A DNA stretch of 64,000 bases from Halopseudomonas phragmitis (GCF_002056295.1 NZ_CP020100.1:891501-955500), one strand, 5' to 3'. Numbered from the stretch's first letter, positions 1 to 8,932 are shown. Notes: generated by a model from the letters alone, not told the origin. Made by a program: numbers and translations.

Positions 1-2
1 AC

Positions 3-1142
3 GCCAGTGCCGGTGAGCAGTATCTGGCGGAACTGGAACGCCCAGTCAACGGTCGGGAGCGGGTCGAGCGGTACCAGGCCGGGCTGGCGCTGAGCTGGGA
101 GCTGGACCTGTTCGGCCGCCTGAGTCGTCTGACGCAGGCGCAAGCTGCCGCGCTTGAGGCCAGCGAAGCCGATCTGGGCGCCCTGCAGGTTGCCCTGATT
201 GGCCAGTTGGCCACCAGCTACTTCGAGCTGCGCGGTTTGCAGTTGCGTCATCAGGTAGCGCAGCAGAATGTCGAACTGCAACGGGCTTCGCTGGATCTGG
301 TCAGCACCTGGCTGGAAGCCGGACGCGGCACTCTGCTCGATCAGGTACGCGCCGAAGCCCAGTTGCAGGCTCGCCAGGCCCTGCTGCCCGAACTCGAAGC
401 CAGCATCCAGGTCAGCCTGCACCGCATCAGCGTGCTGACCGGCCAGCCACCCGGGAACTGGCCGCCAGCACTGCTTGCCTCCCAGCCATTGCCAGCCATG
501 CCGATGCTGATCAGCCCTGGCACCCCTGGCGAACTGCTGCGCCGCCGACCTGACATTCGTGCCGCCGAGCGACGGCTGGCCAGCAGCAACGCCCTGATTG
601 GGGTGGCCAGTGCCGACCTGTTCCCGCGCTTCAGTCTTGATGCATTGCTGGGCTCCGTAGCTGGCTCCGGTGCCGACCTGTTCAGTGCCGGCAGCAGTTC
701 ACGCAGCCTGATGCTGGGGGTCGACTGGAGCTTTCTGGATCGCGGACGAGTCAATGCCCGGGTTGATGCCGCTCAAGCCAGTAGTGCCGAGGCCCTGGCT
801 GACTATCGTCAGACCCTGCTACTGGCGCTGGAGGAGACCGAAACCTGGCTGGTCCGCTACCACCGAGGGCTGGATACCGACGCCCGGCTGCAACAGGCGG
901 TGGCCGCCGCCGATATCGCCGTGGCACAGGCTCAGGACCGCTACCGCCAGGGCTATATCAACTACTTTGAAGTATTGACCGCCGAGCAGGAGCTCAGCGA
1001 TCTACGTGATCGTCTGGAGCAGAGCCGCACCACCACCGCGCTGGCGATGGTCAGCCTGTATCGCTCGCTGGCCGGAGCCCCAAGCCCGGAAACAGAGCTG
1101 TTGGCAGCTCGAACCAATGCAGGCTTAAGCGGTCTGAAATGA
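3..1142 (+). CDS. RND efflux outer-membrane channel, OprM/NodT-like (5' truncated)
   Basis: Outer-membrane factor of a tripartite efflux pump. Trimers of this family form a beta-barrel plus a periplasmic alpha-helical tunnel that docks to an RND pump and its adaptor. The reading frame is open from the first bases of the window, so the start, signal peptide and lipobox lie upstream. Just after the edge it contains the family hallmark SWELDLFGRL (about bases 93-122). The two long helical repeats follow, with RRPDIRAAERRL near the middle and the late repeat YRQGYINYFEVLTAEQ. About 379 residues are visible; whole family members have about 470-490. The pump and adaptor genes should lie to the left. 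The substrate cannot be told. The next gene begins 24 bases after the stop. Confidence 0.9.
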   Translation, partial: ASAGEQYLAELERPVNGRERVERYQAGLALSWELDLFGRLSRLTQAQAAALEASEADLGALQVALIGQLATSYFELRGLQLRHQVAQQNVELQRASLDLVSTWLEAGRGTLLDQVRAEAQLQARQALLPELEASIQVSLHRISVLTGQPPGNWPPALLASQPLPAMPMLISPGTPGELLRRRPDIRAAERRLASSNALIGVASADLFPRFSLDALLGSVAGSGADLFSAGSSSRSLMLGVDWSFLDRGRVNARVDAAQASSAEALADYRQTLLLALEETETWLVRYHRGLDTDARLQQAVAAADIAVAQAQDRYRQGYINYFEVLTAEQELSDLRDRLEQSRTTTALAMVSLYRSLAGAPSPETELLAARTNAGLSGLK

Positions 1143-1165
1143 GAGATATGCTCAGGGAGTTCGTC

Positions 1166-1726
1166 ATGTTTCGCTACTTGTCAGTGTTCCCGCTGTTCAT
1201 GCTTCTGGCTGCCTGCCAGAGCAGCCCGATACAACAGGATTATGACCCCAACCGCAGCTATACCCAGTACCGCAGTTGGGCCTGGGCCGAGCCGGCGGTC
1301 AGTTATGCCCCGGCCGACCCACGCCTCCAGAGCGACCTGACCACTCAGCGCATTCGTGAAGCGGTGGCCGGGCAGCTGGATGTGCGCGGCCTGCGCCCGG
1401 CCGTGGCCGGAGCCGAGCCAGACCTGACCGTGCGCGCTCATCTGGTGGTGGAAAATCGCCAGGATCAGGTCACCACCAGCTACGGTGGACATTGGGGAGG
1501 TTACTGGCGTGGCGGCTGGGGCGGCCCGGGCTATTATGAAACCCGCACGGTCGACTACCGGGTTGGCACCCTGCAGATCGACCTGTTCGATGCCCAGGAC
1601 AACCAGTTGGTCTGGCGCGGTAGTGCCAGCGAAGTTCTGCGCGACGGTGAACAGACACCCGCCGAGCGCAGCCGCAAGATGCACGAACTGGCCGCCAAGG
1701 TATTGAGTCGTTTCCCGCCGCAGTGA
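1166..1726 (+). CDS. DUF4136 family lipoprotein
   Basis: Probable lipoprotein of 186 residues. Residues 1-17 form a lipoprotein signal with lipobox LLAAC (Cys17), so it should be lipid-anchored in the envelope. The rest matches the DUF4136 pattern: an early YRSWAW segment, a central Gly/Trp-rich stretch (about residues 102-117) and a C-terminal LIWRGSA-like strand, here LVWRGSASE. Function is unknown in the family. I chose ATG 1166 because AGGGAG lies 6-7 bases upstream and the lipobox is then correctly placed. An in-frame ATG at 1139 overlaps the stop of the efflux gene but would add nine residues before the signal. It may be co-transcribed with the efflux gene. Confidence 0.8.
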   Translation: MFRYLSVFPLFMLLAACQSSPIQQDYDPNRSYTQYRSWAWAEPAVSYAPADPRLQSDLTTQRIREAVAGQLDVRGLRPAVAGAEPDLTVRAHLVVENRQDQVTTSYGGHWGGYWRGGWGGPGYYETRTVDYRVGTLQIDLFDAQDNQLVWRGSASEVLRDGEQTPAERSRKMHELAAKVLSRFPPQ

Positions 1727-2275
1727 TCAGAAGTTTGCCGGGGTCGTGGCGCTGATCAGCACGCAGGCCGTTTCGAACGGGTTGCGGAAGCGGTGTGGCT
1801 GGTTACTTTCAAAGTAGTAACTGTCGCCGGTGTCGAGAATATAGATCTCGCTGCCAACAGTGAGCTCCAACTGGCCGCTAACCACGATACCGGCTTCTTC
1901 ACCTTCGTGGTTAAGCATATCCGGGCCGGTATCGGAGCCGGGCGGGTAGATTTCGTTGAGGAACGAGAAGGCCCGGTTCGGGTGACCCTTGCCGACCAGC
2001 TTCATGGTCACTTCCCCCGCGCCGATATCCAGCAGTTCATCGGCCCGGTAGACCACCTGACGCTGGGCATCCTGTTCCAGTTCCAGGGAAAAGAAATCAA
2101 CCAGCGACATGGGAATGCCGGATAGAACTTTTTTCAGGGAACTGACCGAGGGACTGACGCTGTTTTTCTCGATCATGGAGATGGTGCTGTTGGTGACACC
2201 GGCGCGTTTGGCCAGTTCACGCTGGGACAAACCTTTAAGTTTGCGAATAGCTTTAAGACGGGCACCAACGTCCAA
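1727..2275 (-). CDS. XRE-cupin transcriptional regulator, PauR/PuuR-like
   Basis: Cytoplasmic regulator of 182 residues. An N-terminal XRE helix-turn-helix (about residues 5-60, with GLSQRELAKRAGVTNSTIS) is followed by a small-molecule-binding cupin (about residues 105-180). This architecture is that of PuuR/PauR, the repressors of polyamine (gamma-glutamylputrescine) catabolism, and the gene occupies the place of P. aeruginosa PA5301 beside dadX. The start is a TTG at 2275, preceded by GGAGG with a 9-base gap; it gives the usual family length. The next in-frame ATG lies much further upstream and has no ribosome site. A FAD oxidase of the PuuB type lies 4 kb away and is a plausible target, but its operator is not proven. 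Confidence 0.85.
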   Translation of the reverse strand: MDVGARLKAIRKLKGLSQRELAKRAGVTNSTISMIEKNSVSPSVSSLKKVLSGIPMSLVDFFSLELEQDAQRQVVYRADELLDIGAGEVTMKLVGKGHPNRAFSFLNEIYPPGSDTGPDMLNHEGEEAGIVVSGQLELTVGSEIYILDTGDSYYFESNQPHRFRNPFETACVLISATTPANF

Positions 2276-2370
2276 GGTCGGGATCCTCCGGGATGTATCG
2301 ACAAGCGTTATTGGAATCTGATGCCGGGCATCATTGCACGACTGTTCAGAATTTTCAACGCTTGCGACAA

Positions 2371-3441
2371 TCAGCCCCGATAATGACGCGGCACCCGGTT
2401 GAGGTTGCAGAACAACTGATAGGGAATGGTTGCCGCCCAACTGGCCACTTCGCTGGCATTCAAACCCGTGCCCCAGAGCCGTACCAGGCTACCCAAGCCA
2501 CTGCCCGGCAGGTCAGTCAGGTCCAGGGTCAGCATGTCCATCGACACCCGACCGATCAGTTGCGTGCGCTGGCCGTCAACCAGCACCGGCGTACCGTCTT
2601 TGGCATGCCGGGGATAGCCGTCGGCATAGCCCATGGCAACCACCCCAACCCGGGTATCGCGCGGAGCCACGAAGCGCGAGCCATACCCAATCGGCTCGCC
2701 GGCCGCCACCTGACGCACGGCAATGATCCGGGACTCCAGCTGCATCACCGGTCTGAGCTGCTCAGCCTGGGCTTGCGGGAATTCGAACGGGGTAGCGCCG
2801 TAGAGCATGATGCCGGGGCGCAGCCAGTCGCCATGGGCCTGTGGCCAGGCCAGTACGCCAGGGGAGTTGCACAGACTGCTGGGCCCGTCCAGATCCCGGG
2901 TAGCCGCGGCGAAGGTCGCCAGTTGCTGCTCAGTACGGCCGGTTTCAGGCTCGTCGGCACGCGAGAAGTGAGTCATCTTGGTCAGACTGGAAACCTTGCC
3001 GCCAGCCTGCAAAGCGCGCCAGATCGCCGGATATTCCTCGGGCATGAAACCGACCCGGTGCATGCCGCTGTCGAGCTTGAGCCAGACGTTCAGTGGCTGG
3101 CGGATATCTGCCTGTTCAAGGTCGTGTAACTGGCCGTGGTGGTGGATCACGGTCCACAGCCGATGCCGCTGGATCAGCGCCAGCTCGTCAGCCTCGAACC
3201 AGCCCTCTAGCAGCAGTATCGGCTTGTCGATACCCGCGTCGCGCAGTACCAGCGCCTCTTCGATGCAGGCCACCGCGAAACCGTCAGCTAGCGGCGCCAA
3301 CGCCTGGGCGCAGGGCACGGCGCCGTGGCCATAGGCATTGGCCTTGACCACCGCCAATGCCTGGCGGCCGGACAGGCTCTTGGCCAGCTGGTAATTGTGG
3401 CGCAGGGCGTTGAGATCGATCAGAGCTTGGGCTGGGCGCAT
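2371..3441 (-). CDS. dadX: Alanine racemase, catabolic
   Basis: PLP-dependent alanine racemase (fold type III), 356 residues. It converts L-alanine to D-alanine so that DadA can oxidise it. The PLP lysine is K33 in [11 protein letters not shown]. The second catalytic site, the conserved tyrosine, sits in IGYGSRF. An in-frame extension to 3591 exists, but the domain begins at [17 protein letters not shown] and the extension is the translation of a repeat element. Gene order dadA-ridA-dadX matches the Pseudomonas dad operon, which supports DadX over the biosynthetic Alr. A 213-base spacer holding a REPIN-like repeat separates it from ridA, which is unusual for this operon and could reduce or uncouple its expression. 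Confidence 0.93.
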   Translation of the reverse strand: MRPAQALIDLNALRHNYQLAKSLSGRQALAVVKANAYGHGAVPCAQALAPLADGFAVACIEEALVLRDAGIDKPILLLEGWFEADELALIQRHRLWTVIHHHGQLHDLEQADIRQPLNVWLKLDSGMHRVGFMPEEYPAIWRALQAGGKVSSLTKMTHFSRADEPETGRTEQQLATFAAATRDLDGPSSLCNSPGVLAWPQAHGDWLRPGIMLYGATPFEFPQAQAEQLRPVMQLESRIIAVRQVAAGEPIGYGSRFVAPRDTRVGVVAMGYADGYPRHAKDGTPVLVDGQRTQLIGRVSMDMLTLDLTDLPGSGLGSLVRLWGTGLNASEVASWAATIPYQLFCNLNRVPRHYRG

Positions 3442-3544
3442 GTTGAATTCTTGAAAAAATGCGGGGCTGGGTGCCCCGCCAAGGCCTAGATTATCAGACT
3501 GTTGTGGTCGCAGGGAGCAACAGGCTGATGGGGGTACTCGATAG

Positions 3545-3641
3545 CTGGATCGCCACGGGCCTGCGGCCCTCACGATGACAGATTCTGGCAACCGGGATGG
3601 CTGTTATCATCATCGCGAGCCGCGCAGCGGCGCGGCAATCC
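3545..3641. repeat. REPIN-like paired palindromic repeat, copy 1
   Basis: Two related palindromic units lie back to back. The first (3545-3579) reads as the reverse complement of the common motif GTCATTGCGAG...GGCAATCC. The second (3607-3641) has the forward orientation. The first unit matches the left arm of the element at 7375-7482 with only a few differences, notably the shared core CCACGGGCCTGCGGCCCTC. Each unit can fold into a hairpin, and the pair can form a longer one. It sits between ridA and dadX inside an operon. Elements of this type are non-autonomous and are usually mobilised by a transposase encoded elsewhere; none is visible in this window. Confidence 0.75.
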
Positions 3642-3654
3642 TCAGCAGTAGCGC

Positions 3655-4011
3655 TTAGAGTGCAGCCACCACCGACATTTCCACCAGAATCTCCGGTTCG
3701 CACAGCTTGGCCTCGACTGTCGCGCGGGCCGGGGCAGTGCCTTGCGGCAGCCACTGATCCCAGACACTGTTCATTGCCTCGAAGTCGGCATCAATGTCCT
3801 TCAGGTAAATGGTCACCGACAGAATTCTGGTCTTGTCGGTGCCAGCCTCGGCCAGCAGCTTCTCGATCTCCTGCAGAGTGCTGCGGGTCTGGGTCGCGGC
3901 ATCGCTGGCCAGATCCTCGTCAGCTGCCACCTGACCGGCCAGATACACGGTGTTCTGGTGGATGACGATCTGGCTCATGCGGCGGTTAGTGTGCAGACGC
4001 TGTACGGACAT
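3655..4011 (-). CDS. RidA/YjgF family enamine-imine deaminase
   Basis: Small trimeric cytosolic protein of 118 residues. RidA proteins hydrolyse reactive enamines/imines such as 2-aminoacrylate and the imino acids released by PLP and FAD enzymes. The family signature is present: VYLAGQVA, a central [13 protein letters not shown] helix, and near the C-terminus the substrate-binding arginine in [19 protein letters not shown]. The start at 4011 has AAGGAG ten bases upstream and overlaps the dadA stop by 26 bases; ATG 3978 (MSQIV) would avoid the overlap but loses the strong site. It is co-transcribed with dadA, where DadA makes 2-iminopropionate from alanine. This suggests it speeds imine hydrolysis to pyruvate. 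Confidence 0.9.
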   Translation of the reverse strand: MSVQRLHTNRRMSQIVIHQNTVYLAGQVAADEDLASDAATQTRSTLQEIEKLLAEAGTDKTRILSVTIYLKDIDADFEAMNSVWDQWLPQGTAPARATVEAKLCEPEILVEMSVVAAL

Positions 4012-5284
4012 TCCGGCGAGTCTCCTTGTAGGTGGTGTAACGGTCGATGCCGAAACCTTCGTTGCGAATGGCCGGCTTGCGGCCGCTCATCAGATCGGCC
4101 AGCAACTGGCTGGAGCCACAGGACATGGTCCAGCCCAACGTGCCATGACCGGTGTTCAGGTAAAGATTACGCAGCGCGGTTGCACCAATGATCGGCGTGC
4201 CGTCCGGGGTCATCGGCCGGAATCCGGTCCAGAAGCTGGCCTGAGCAGCATCACCGCCCTGCGGGAACAGATCGCCGACCACCATTTCCAGGGTAGCCCG
4301 GCGCTTGTCGCGCAGTTCGGTATCGAAACCGGCCAATTCTGCCATGCCGCCGACCCGGATACGCTCAGCGAAACGGGTAATGGCGACCTTGTAGGTTTCG
4401 TCCATCACGGTCGATACCGGGGCCATATCGGGGTTGCTGACCGGCAGGGTCAGTGAATAGCCCTTGACCGGGTAGACCGGCAGATCGATGCCATGGCTGC
4501 GCAGCAGTTGCGGCGAGTAGCTGCCCAGCGCCAGCACATAGCTGTCGGCCCGCAGGATCTCGTCGCCGGCGCGCACGCCGGTGACTCGCGCACCATCGCT
4601 GAGCAGCTCCTGAATGTTGCAGTTATAACGGAATTTGACCCCCAGCTCGGCGCACTTGGCCGCCAGCCGGGTGGTAAACAGGTGGCAATCACCGGTTTCG
4701 TCGTTGGGTAGGCGCAGACCGCCGACAATTTTGTCGGCACTGGGTGCCAGGCCCGGCTCGAACTGTACGCAGCCAGCCCGGTCCAGCACCTGGTAAGGCA
4801 CATTGCAGCGCTCCAGTACGGCGATGTCCTGGGCAGCGGCGTCCATCTGCTTCTGGGTGCGGAACAATTGCAGGGTGCCGAGTTCACGGTGTTCGTAGTC
4901 GACGCCACTGTCGCGACGCAGGTCCATGAGGCAGTCGCGGCTGTATTCGGCCAGACGCATCATGCGTTCCTTGTTGACCGCATAACGCGCCTCGGTGCAG
5001 TTGGCCAGCATCTTCATCATCCAGCGGTACTGGAACGCATCAGCAGTCGGCCGAATGGCCAGTGGTGCGTGCTCGGCCATCATCCACTTCAGCGCCTTGA
5101 CTGGCACGCCGGGAGCGGCCCAGGGCGCGGAATAGCCGGGCGAGATCATGCCGGCGTTGCCAAAGCTGGTTTCCAGGCCGGGGCCGGGCTGGCGATCGAT
5201 CACGGTGACCTCATGGCCAGCCTTGGCCAGATACCAGGCGCTGGTGATGCCGATGACACCGCTACCGAGAATGAGAACCTGCAT
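3986..5284 (-). CDS. dadA: D-amino acid dehydrogenase small subunit
   Basis: FAD-dependent, membrane-associated dehydrogenase of 432 residues, the exact length usual for Pseudomonas DadA. It oxidises D-alanine and other D-amino acids to 2-oxo acids plus ammonia and passes electrons to the respiratory chain. The N-terminus is the Rossmann dinucleotide site [20 protein letters not shown]. The substrate/FAD domain includes [19 protein letters not shown], and the C-terminus has [14 protein letters not shown]. The track frame extends to 5353, but MQVLILGSG is the obvious start. It is the first gene of dadA-ridA-dadX and is divergent from lrp. In P. aeruginosa this operon is induced by L-alanine through that Lrp-type regulator. 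Confidence 0.95.
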   Translation of the reverse strand: MQVLILGSGVIGITSAWYLAKAGHEVTVIDRQPGPGLETSFGNAGMISPGYSAPWAAPGVPVKALKWMMAEHAPLAIRPTADAFQYRWMMKMLANCTEARYAVNKERMMRLAEYSRDCLMDLRRDSGVDYEHRELGTLQLFRTQKQMDAAAQDIAVLERCNVPYQVLDRAGCVQFEPGLAPSADKIVGGLRLPNDETGDCHLFTTRLAAKCAELGVKFRYNCNIQELLSDGARVTGVRAGDEILRADSYVLALGSYSPQLLRSHGIDLPVYPVKGYSLTLPVSNPDMAPVSTVMDETYKVAITRFAERIRVGGMAELAGFDTELRDKRRATLEMVVGDLFPQGGDAAQASFWTGFRPMTPDGTPIIGATALRNLYLNTGHGTLGWTMSCGSSQLLADLMSGRKPAIRNEGFGIDRYTTYKETRRNVRTASAH

Positions 5285-5460
5285 GGACTGCTCCCGCACC
5301 TGTGTGCTGAAAAGGCTGTTGTTGTGAGGCCCACCGGTGAGACAAAACACCACATGGGCGATATCGCTATTCTAGGACAGGTGCTCTTTAGGCTTTTTTC
5401 GTTTATTTTCTGTTTGGCAAAAAATCATCTCGAAGTAATGACAATGATCGGGAAAAAATT
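5285..5460. promoter_or_regulatory. Divergent dadA / lrp control region
   Basis: This 176-base spacer separates two divergent genes. It holds an AT-rich core (about 5385-5440) with phased T and A tracts, including CTTTTTTCG and GGCAAAAAATC, against an otherwise GC-rich background. Lrp-family proteins bind bent, AT-rich DNA and wrap it, and the Lrp-type regulator of this operon is encoded at its right edge. No clear sigma-70 hexamer pair stands out by eye. I call it the regulatory region from its position and composition; individual binding sites are not assigned. Confidence 0.5.
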
Positions 5461-5955
5461 ATGAAAACACGCAGAGCCTCCAGCCGCGAACTGGACAAGA
5501 TCGACCGACATATCCTGCGCATCCTCCAGCAGGAGGGGCGGATTTCCTATGTCGAGCTGGGCGAGCGGGTGGGGCTGTCGACTACGCCATGCATGGAGCG
5601 GGTCAAACGTCTGGAGCGGGAGAAATTCATCCTCGGCTATGGTGCCCAACTGAACCCGCACAAGTTGCAGGCCAATCTGCTGGTGTTCGTCGAGATCAGC
5701 CTGGCATCGAAGTCGGCAGATATCTTCGACGACTTTCGCCGGGCAGCGATCAAGCTGCCGCATGTGCTGGAGTGCCATCTGGTCTCCGGCGACTTCGATT
5801 ATCTGCTCAAGGCGCGGATCTCCGAAATGACCTCGTACCGCAAACTGCTCGGCGACATCCTGCTCAAGCTGCCAGGGGTACGCGAGTCGAAGAGCTATAT
5901 CGTCATGGAAGAGATCAAGGAGACGTTGGCGATCCCTATACCCGACGACGAATAA
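5461..5955 (+). CDS. lrp: Lrp/AsnC family regulator of alanine catabolism
   Basis: Feast/famine regulator of 164 residues. An N-terminal winged helix-turn-helix (about residues 12-60, with LDKIDRHILRILQQEGRIS and TTPCMERVKRLE) is followed by the RAM ligand-binding domain (about residues 75-155). The CxxRxxRLE-type recognition helix is typical of Lrp rather than AsnC. It lies divergent to dadA, as PA5308 does in P. aeruginosa, where it activates dadAX in response to alanine. Ribosome site GGGA lies eight bases before the ATG. It is followed by a short palindrome and the FAD oxidase gene. Confidence 0.92.
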   Translation: MKTRRASSRELDKIDRHILRILQQEGRISYVELGERVGLSTTPCMERVKRLEREKFILGYGAQLNPHKLQANLLVFVEISLASKSADIFDDFRRAAIKLPHVLECHLVSGDFDYLLKARISEMTSYRKLLGDILLKLPGVRESKSYIVMEEIKETLAIPIPDDE

Positions 5956-5966
5956 TCGCTATGCTG

Positions 5967-5986
5967 GTGTCAATTTTTATTGACAC
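5967..5986. repeat. Perfect 8-bp inverted repeat upstream of the FAD oxidase
   Basis: GTGTCAAT-TTTT-ATTGACAC, two perfect 8-base arms around a TTTT loop. It is centred about 37 bases before the ATG at 6014 and 12 bases after the lrp stop. The position and symmetry suit an operator; the PauR-like repressor at 1727-2275 is a candidate binder. It could also act as a weak terminator for lrp, but the arms are AT-rich and no real U-tract follows. Confidence 0.5.
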
Positions 5987-6013
5987 TCTTTCGCTATATC
6001 AAACGGAACCCCC

Positions 6014-7318
6014 ATGGCCAACGCTCCGACCCATACGCCTGAACACGCCCCGTCCTATTACGCCGCCAGCACCAACATGGCGTTGAGCTTTCCGGCGCTG
6101 ACCAGCGAGGAGTGCGCCGATGTGTGCATTGTTGGCGGCGGTTTCACCGGTCTGAATACCGCCATCGAGCTGGCCCAGCGCGGTTTTTCGGTGGTGTTGC
6201 TGGAAGCCTGTCAGGTCGGCTGGGGTGCCAGCGGCCGCAACGGCGGCCAGTTGATCCGCGGGGTTGGTCATGATCTCGAACAGTTCGAGTCGATCATCGG
6301 TGCCGAGGGCGTGCGCGAACTCAAGCTGATGGGTCTGGAGGCGGTACAGATCGTGCGCCGGCGCATCGAGCAGTTCAATATCGACTGCGATCTGACCTGG
6401 GGTTATTGCGATCTGGCCAACAAACCCGCGCATCTGGAAGCCTTCCGGGAAGACATGGCCGAACTGCGCGGACTCGGTTACCAGGCCGAGATGAAGATCA
6501 TTGAGCCGGACCAGATGCACAGCGTGGTCGGCTCGGATGTCTACGTCGGTGGCATGACCGACATGGGCTCGGGTCATCTGCATCCACTCAATCTCGCCCT
6601 GGGCGAGGCCCGGGCCGCGCAGTCGCTGGGTGTGCGGGTGTATGAACAGTCGGCGGTCACTGCTATCGACTATGGCCCGCAGGTCACGGTCCACACCGCC
6701 AGCGGCAGGGTTCGGGCCGGGCAACTGGTGATCGGCTGCAACGCCTATCTGCGCGAACTGCAGCCGCAGCTCAGTGGCAAGGTGTTGCCCGCCGGCAGTT
6801 ACGTGATTGCCACCGAGCCCTTGAGCGAGGAGCAGGCCCGCCGCCTGATTCCGCAGAACATGGCGCTGTGCGACCAGCGCGTGGCGCTCGACTATTACCG
6901 GCTCTCCAGGGACCGACGGTTGCTGTTCGGCGGTGCCTGTCATTACTCCGGGCGCGACCCACAGGACATCGCCGCCTACATGCGCCCGAAGATGCTCCGG
7001 GTCTTCCCGCAACTGGCTGACGTGAAAATCGACTATCAGTGGGGCGGGATGATCGGTATCGGTGCCAACCGCCTGCCGCAGATCGGCAAGCTGCCTGGCC
7101 AGGCCAATGTCTTCTTCGCCCAGGCCTACTCCGGGCATGGGGTCAACGCCACCCACCTGGCCGCGCAACTGCTGACCGAGGCGATCAGCGGCCAGGCCAG
7201 CCGGGGCTTCGAGCTGTTCAGCCAGGTCCCGCACATGACCTTCCCCGGCGGCAAGCAGTTCCGCTCCCAGTTGCTGGCGCTGGGGATGCTATGGCATCGG
7301 ATCAAGGAAGTGTTCTAG
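6014..7318 (+). CDS. FAD-dependent oxidoreductase, gamma-glutamylputrescine oxidase-like (PuuB/PauB)
   Basis: DAO-family flavoenzyme of 434 residues. PuuB-type enzymes oxidise gamma-glutamylated polyamines to the aldehyde with release of ammonia and H2O2. The dinucleotide site CIVGGGFTGLNTAIELAQRG lies at about residues 38-58. The second FAD motif, GWGASGRNGGQ, is typical of this subfamily. A C-terminal FAQAYSGHGVNATHLAAQLL segment closes the FAD site. Placement beside lrp matches P. aeruginosa PA5309 (PauB4). The exact substrate is not fixed by sequence, since glycine/sarcosine/amino acid oxidases share the fold. A PauR-like regulator nearby and the palindrome before the start support a polyamine role. 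Confidence 0.85.
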   Translation: MANAPTHTPEHAPSYYAASTNMALSFPALTSEECADVCIVGGGFTGLNTAIELAQRGFSVVLLEACQVGWGASGRNGGQLIRGVGHDLEQFESIIGAEGVRELKLMGLEAVQIVRRRIEQFNIDCDLTWGYCDLANKPAHLEAFREDMAELRGLGYQAEMKIIEPDQMHSVVGSDVYVGGMTDMGSGHLHPLNLALGEARAAQSLGVRVYEQSAVTAIDYGPQVTVHTASGRVRAGQLVIGCNAYLRELQPQLSGKVLPAGSYVIATEPLSEEQARRLIPQNMALCDQRVALDYYRLSRDRRLLFGGACHYSGRDPQDIAAYMRPKMLRVFPQLADVKIDYQWGGMIGIGANRLPQIGKLPGQANVFFAQAYSGHGVNATHLAAQLLTEAISGQASRGFELFSQVPHMTFPGGKQFRSQLLALGMLWHRIKEVF

Positions 7319-7374
7319 GATCTGCAGACTCGGCTGGCGTTGACCACAGGCAAGCGCCGTCAAGAACACATACC

Positions 7375-7482
7375 GTCATTGCGAGGGCCGCAGGCCCGTG
7401 GCAATCCATGCCGGGAGCGCGCCTGGCAGGCGGTATGGATTGCCGCGTCGGCGGATGGCCGCCCCCTGCGACTCGCAATGAC
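7375..7482. repeat. REPIN-like paired palindromic repeat, copy 2
   Basis: The left arm (7375-7410) begins GTCATTGCGAG and ends GGCAATCCATG. The right arm (7435-7482) is its inverse, ATGGATTGCC...CTCGCAATGAC. The two arms face each other, so the whole 108 bases can fold into one long imperfect hairpin. The left-arm core is nearly the same as that of the copy at 3545-3641, but the two arms point the other way. It lies between the convergent FAD oxidase and RNase J-like genes, the kind of place where such elements do no harm. Confidence 0.85.
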
Positions 7483-7501
7483 AGGCTTGTCGCACGCCAA
7501 C

Positions 7502-8836
7502 TCAATCGCGCACTTCAACCAGCCCGTGCGGCAGTTCGGCAATCTTGCCCGGCTGGCCGCCCAGGTCGATCAAGTCGCCATTGGCCGGCAGTAGGCCGCC
7601 GATGCCCAGGCTGCGAGCAAAACTCTGGTGCGCCTGCTGGTGGTAACGCTCGCCATGCACCGGCAGCAGCCAGCGCGGCCTGAGCCAGCCGTAGAGCTGC
7701 CGCAGGTCTTCCTGCGGCGGATGGCCGGAAGCGTGGATCGGCGCCATGTCGTCATCGATCACCTCTACCCCCTGCTCCTTGAGCCCCTGCTTGATCGCCG
7801 CCAGCGCCACTTCGTTGCCGGGAATCAAGCGCGAGGAAAACAGCACTGCATCGCCCGGTTCCAGGTTCAACTGCGGATGATTGCCGGCCGCCAGCCGGCC
7901 CAGGGCCGCCGCCGGCTCGCCCTGACTACCGGTACACACCCAGAGCTGCTGCTGACGCGGCAAAAACCCCAGCTCCCAGGGGCCGATAAACCCAGGCTGG
8001 CCGTTCAGGTAGTTATGCGCCCGGCCAGCCGCGTGCAAGGTCACCAGACTACGACCGAGCAGGCCAGCGTAGCGGCCAGTATCGAAGGCGATCTCGGCCA
8101 GGCTGTGCAGGCGGGCGATATTGCTGGCGAAGCAGGTGACAATCACCCGCTGGCGCAACGGCCGGATGGTGTCGAGCAGACCGTTCTGCACCTCGGCTTC
8201 GGAGCGGCTGCTGCCAGCCACCGAGGCATTGGTCGAATCGCCGATCACCACGTCAATCCCGGCCTTGCCCAGCGCCTGCAGCCGGCCCTGGGCGGTCAGA
8301 CCACCCACCACTGGCTGCGGATCGAGTTTCCAGTCGCCACTGTGGTACAGCCGCTTGCCGGCCACCTCAAGGACGATGGCGTGGGATTCGGGGATCGAGT
8401 GTGTGACCGGAATCCACTCGGCCTGAAACGCCCCAATGCCGACCGGCTGCAGCGGCTCGATAATCTTCAGGCTCGGCCACTCGCGGTTGGGGTCGAGCTT
8501 GTTGCGGATCAGCCGGGCAGCGAACGGGCTAGCGTAGATCGGGCAGTTGAGCGCCGGCCACAGATGCGGGATGGCGCCGATATGGTCTTCATGGGCGTGG
8601 GTGATCAACAGTGCCGAGAGCTGGATGTCGTGCCGCTCCAACGCCGCCAGACTCGGAACCGACACCCGGTTGCGCCCGGCCGCGCCCGGCTCCAGGGCAA
8701 AGCCACAGTCGATGGCGATCCACTGCCCGGCGCTGCCGTACAAGTAGAAGTTGGCCCCGAACATCCCCGCGCCGCCCAAGGCCACGAACAGCGGGCCTTC
8801 CTGATTGTGAATCTGATCGAAACGGGCGGTGGGCAT
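7502..8836 (-). CDS. Metallo-beta-lactamase-fold hydrolase, RNase J-like
   Basis: Predicted cytoplasmic zinc hydrolase of 444 residues with the beta-lactamase plus beta-CASP arrangement of RNase J. The metal motif THAHEDHIGAI (about residues 79-89) supplies the HxHxDH ligands, and a later HSGDWKLD supplies H and D. The beta-CASP region includes VTCFASNIARLHSLAEIA, and the end has VHGERYHQQAHQ, which matches the pMHGE motif of RNase J. It is shorter than Firmicutes RNase J (about 555) because it lacks the C-terminal tail. Pseudomonads rely on RNase E, so the role is uncertain; it could be an RNA or DNA nuclease. GGGAG lies six bases before the ATG. Confidence 0.8.
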   Translation of the reverse strand: MPTARFDQIHNQEGPLFVALGGAGMFGANFYLYGSAGQWIAIDCGFALEPGAAGRNRVSVPSLAALERHDIQLSALLITHAHEDHIGAIPHLWPALNCPIYASPFAARLIRNKLDPNREWPSLKIIEPLQPVGIGAFQAEWIPVTHSIPESHAIVLEVAGKRLYHSGDWKLDPQPVVGGLTAQGRLQALGKAGIDVVIGDSTNASVAGSSRSEAEVQNGLLDTIRPLRQRVIVTCFASNIARLHSLAEIAFDTGRYAGLLGRSLVTLHAAGRAHNYLNGQPGFIGPWELGFLPRQQQLWVCTGSQGEPAAALGRLAAGNHPQLNLEPGDAVLFSSRLIPGNEVALAAIKQGLKEQGVEVIDDDMAPIHASGHPPQEDLRQLYGWLRPRWLLPVHGERYHQQAHQSFARSLGIGGLLPANGDLIDLGGQPGKIAELPHGLVEVRD

Positions 8837-8932
8837 CGGCGCTCCCGGCTGGCTGGTCCTGCGCCTAGTTTCCCGGTTACGGCCGCGGCCCGCAAGCCAA
8901 CCAAAGCACAGTAGCGCAGTACTCTGAAGGGC

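Noticed and set aside
7628..8914. 428-codon plus-strand frame opposite the RNase J-like gene
   Set aside because: No motifs or ribosome site; the opposite strand carries complete metal-binding motifs.
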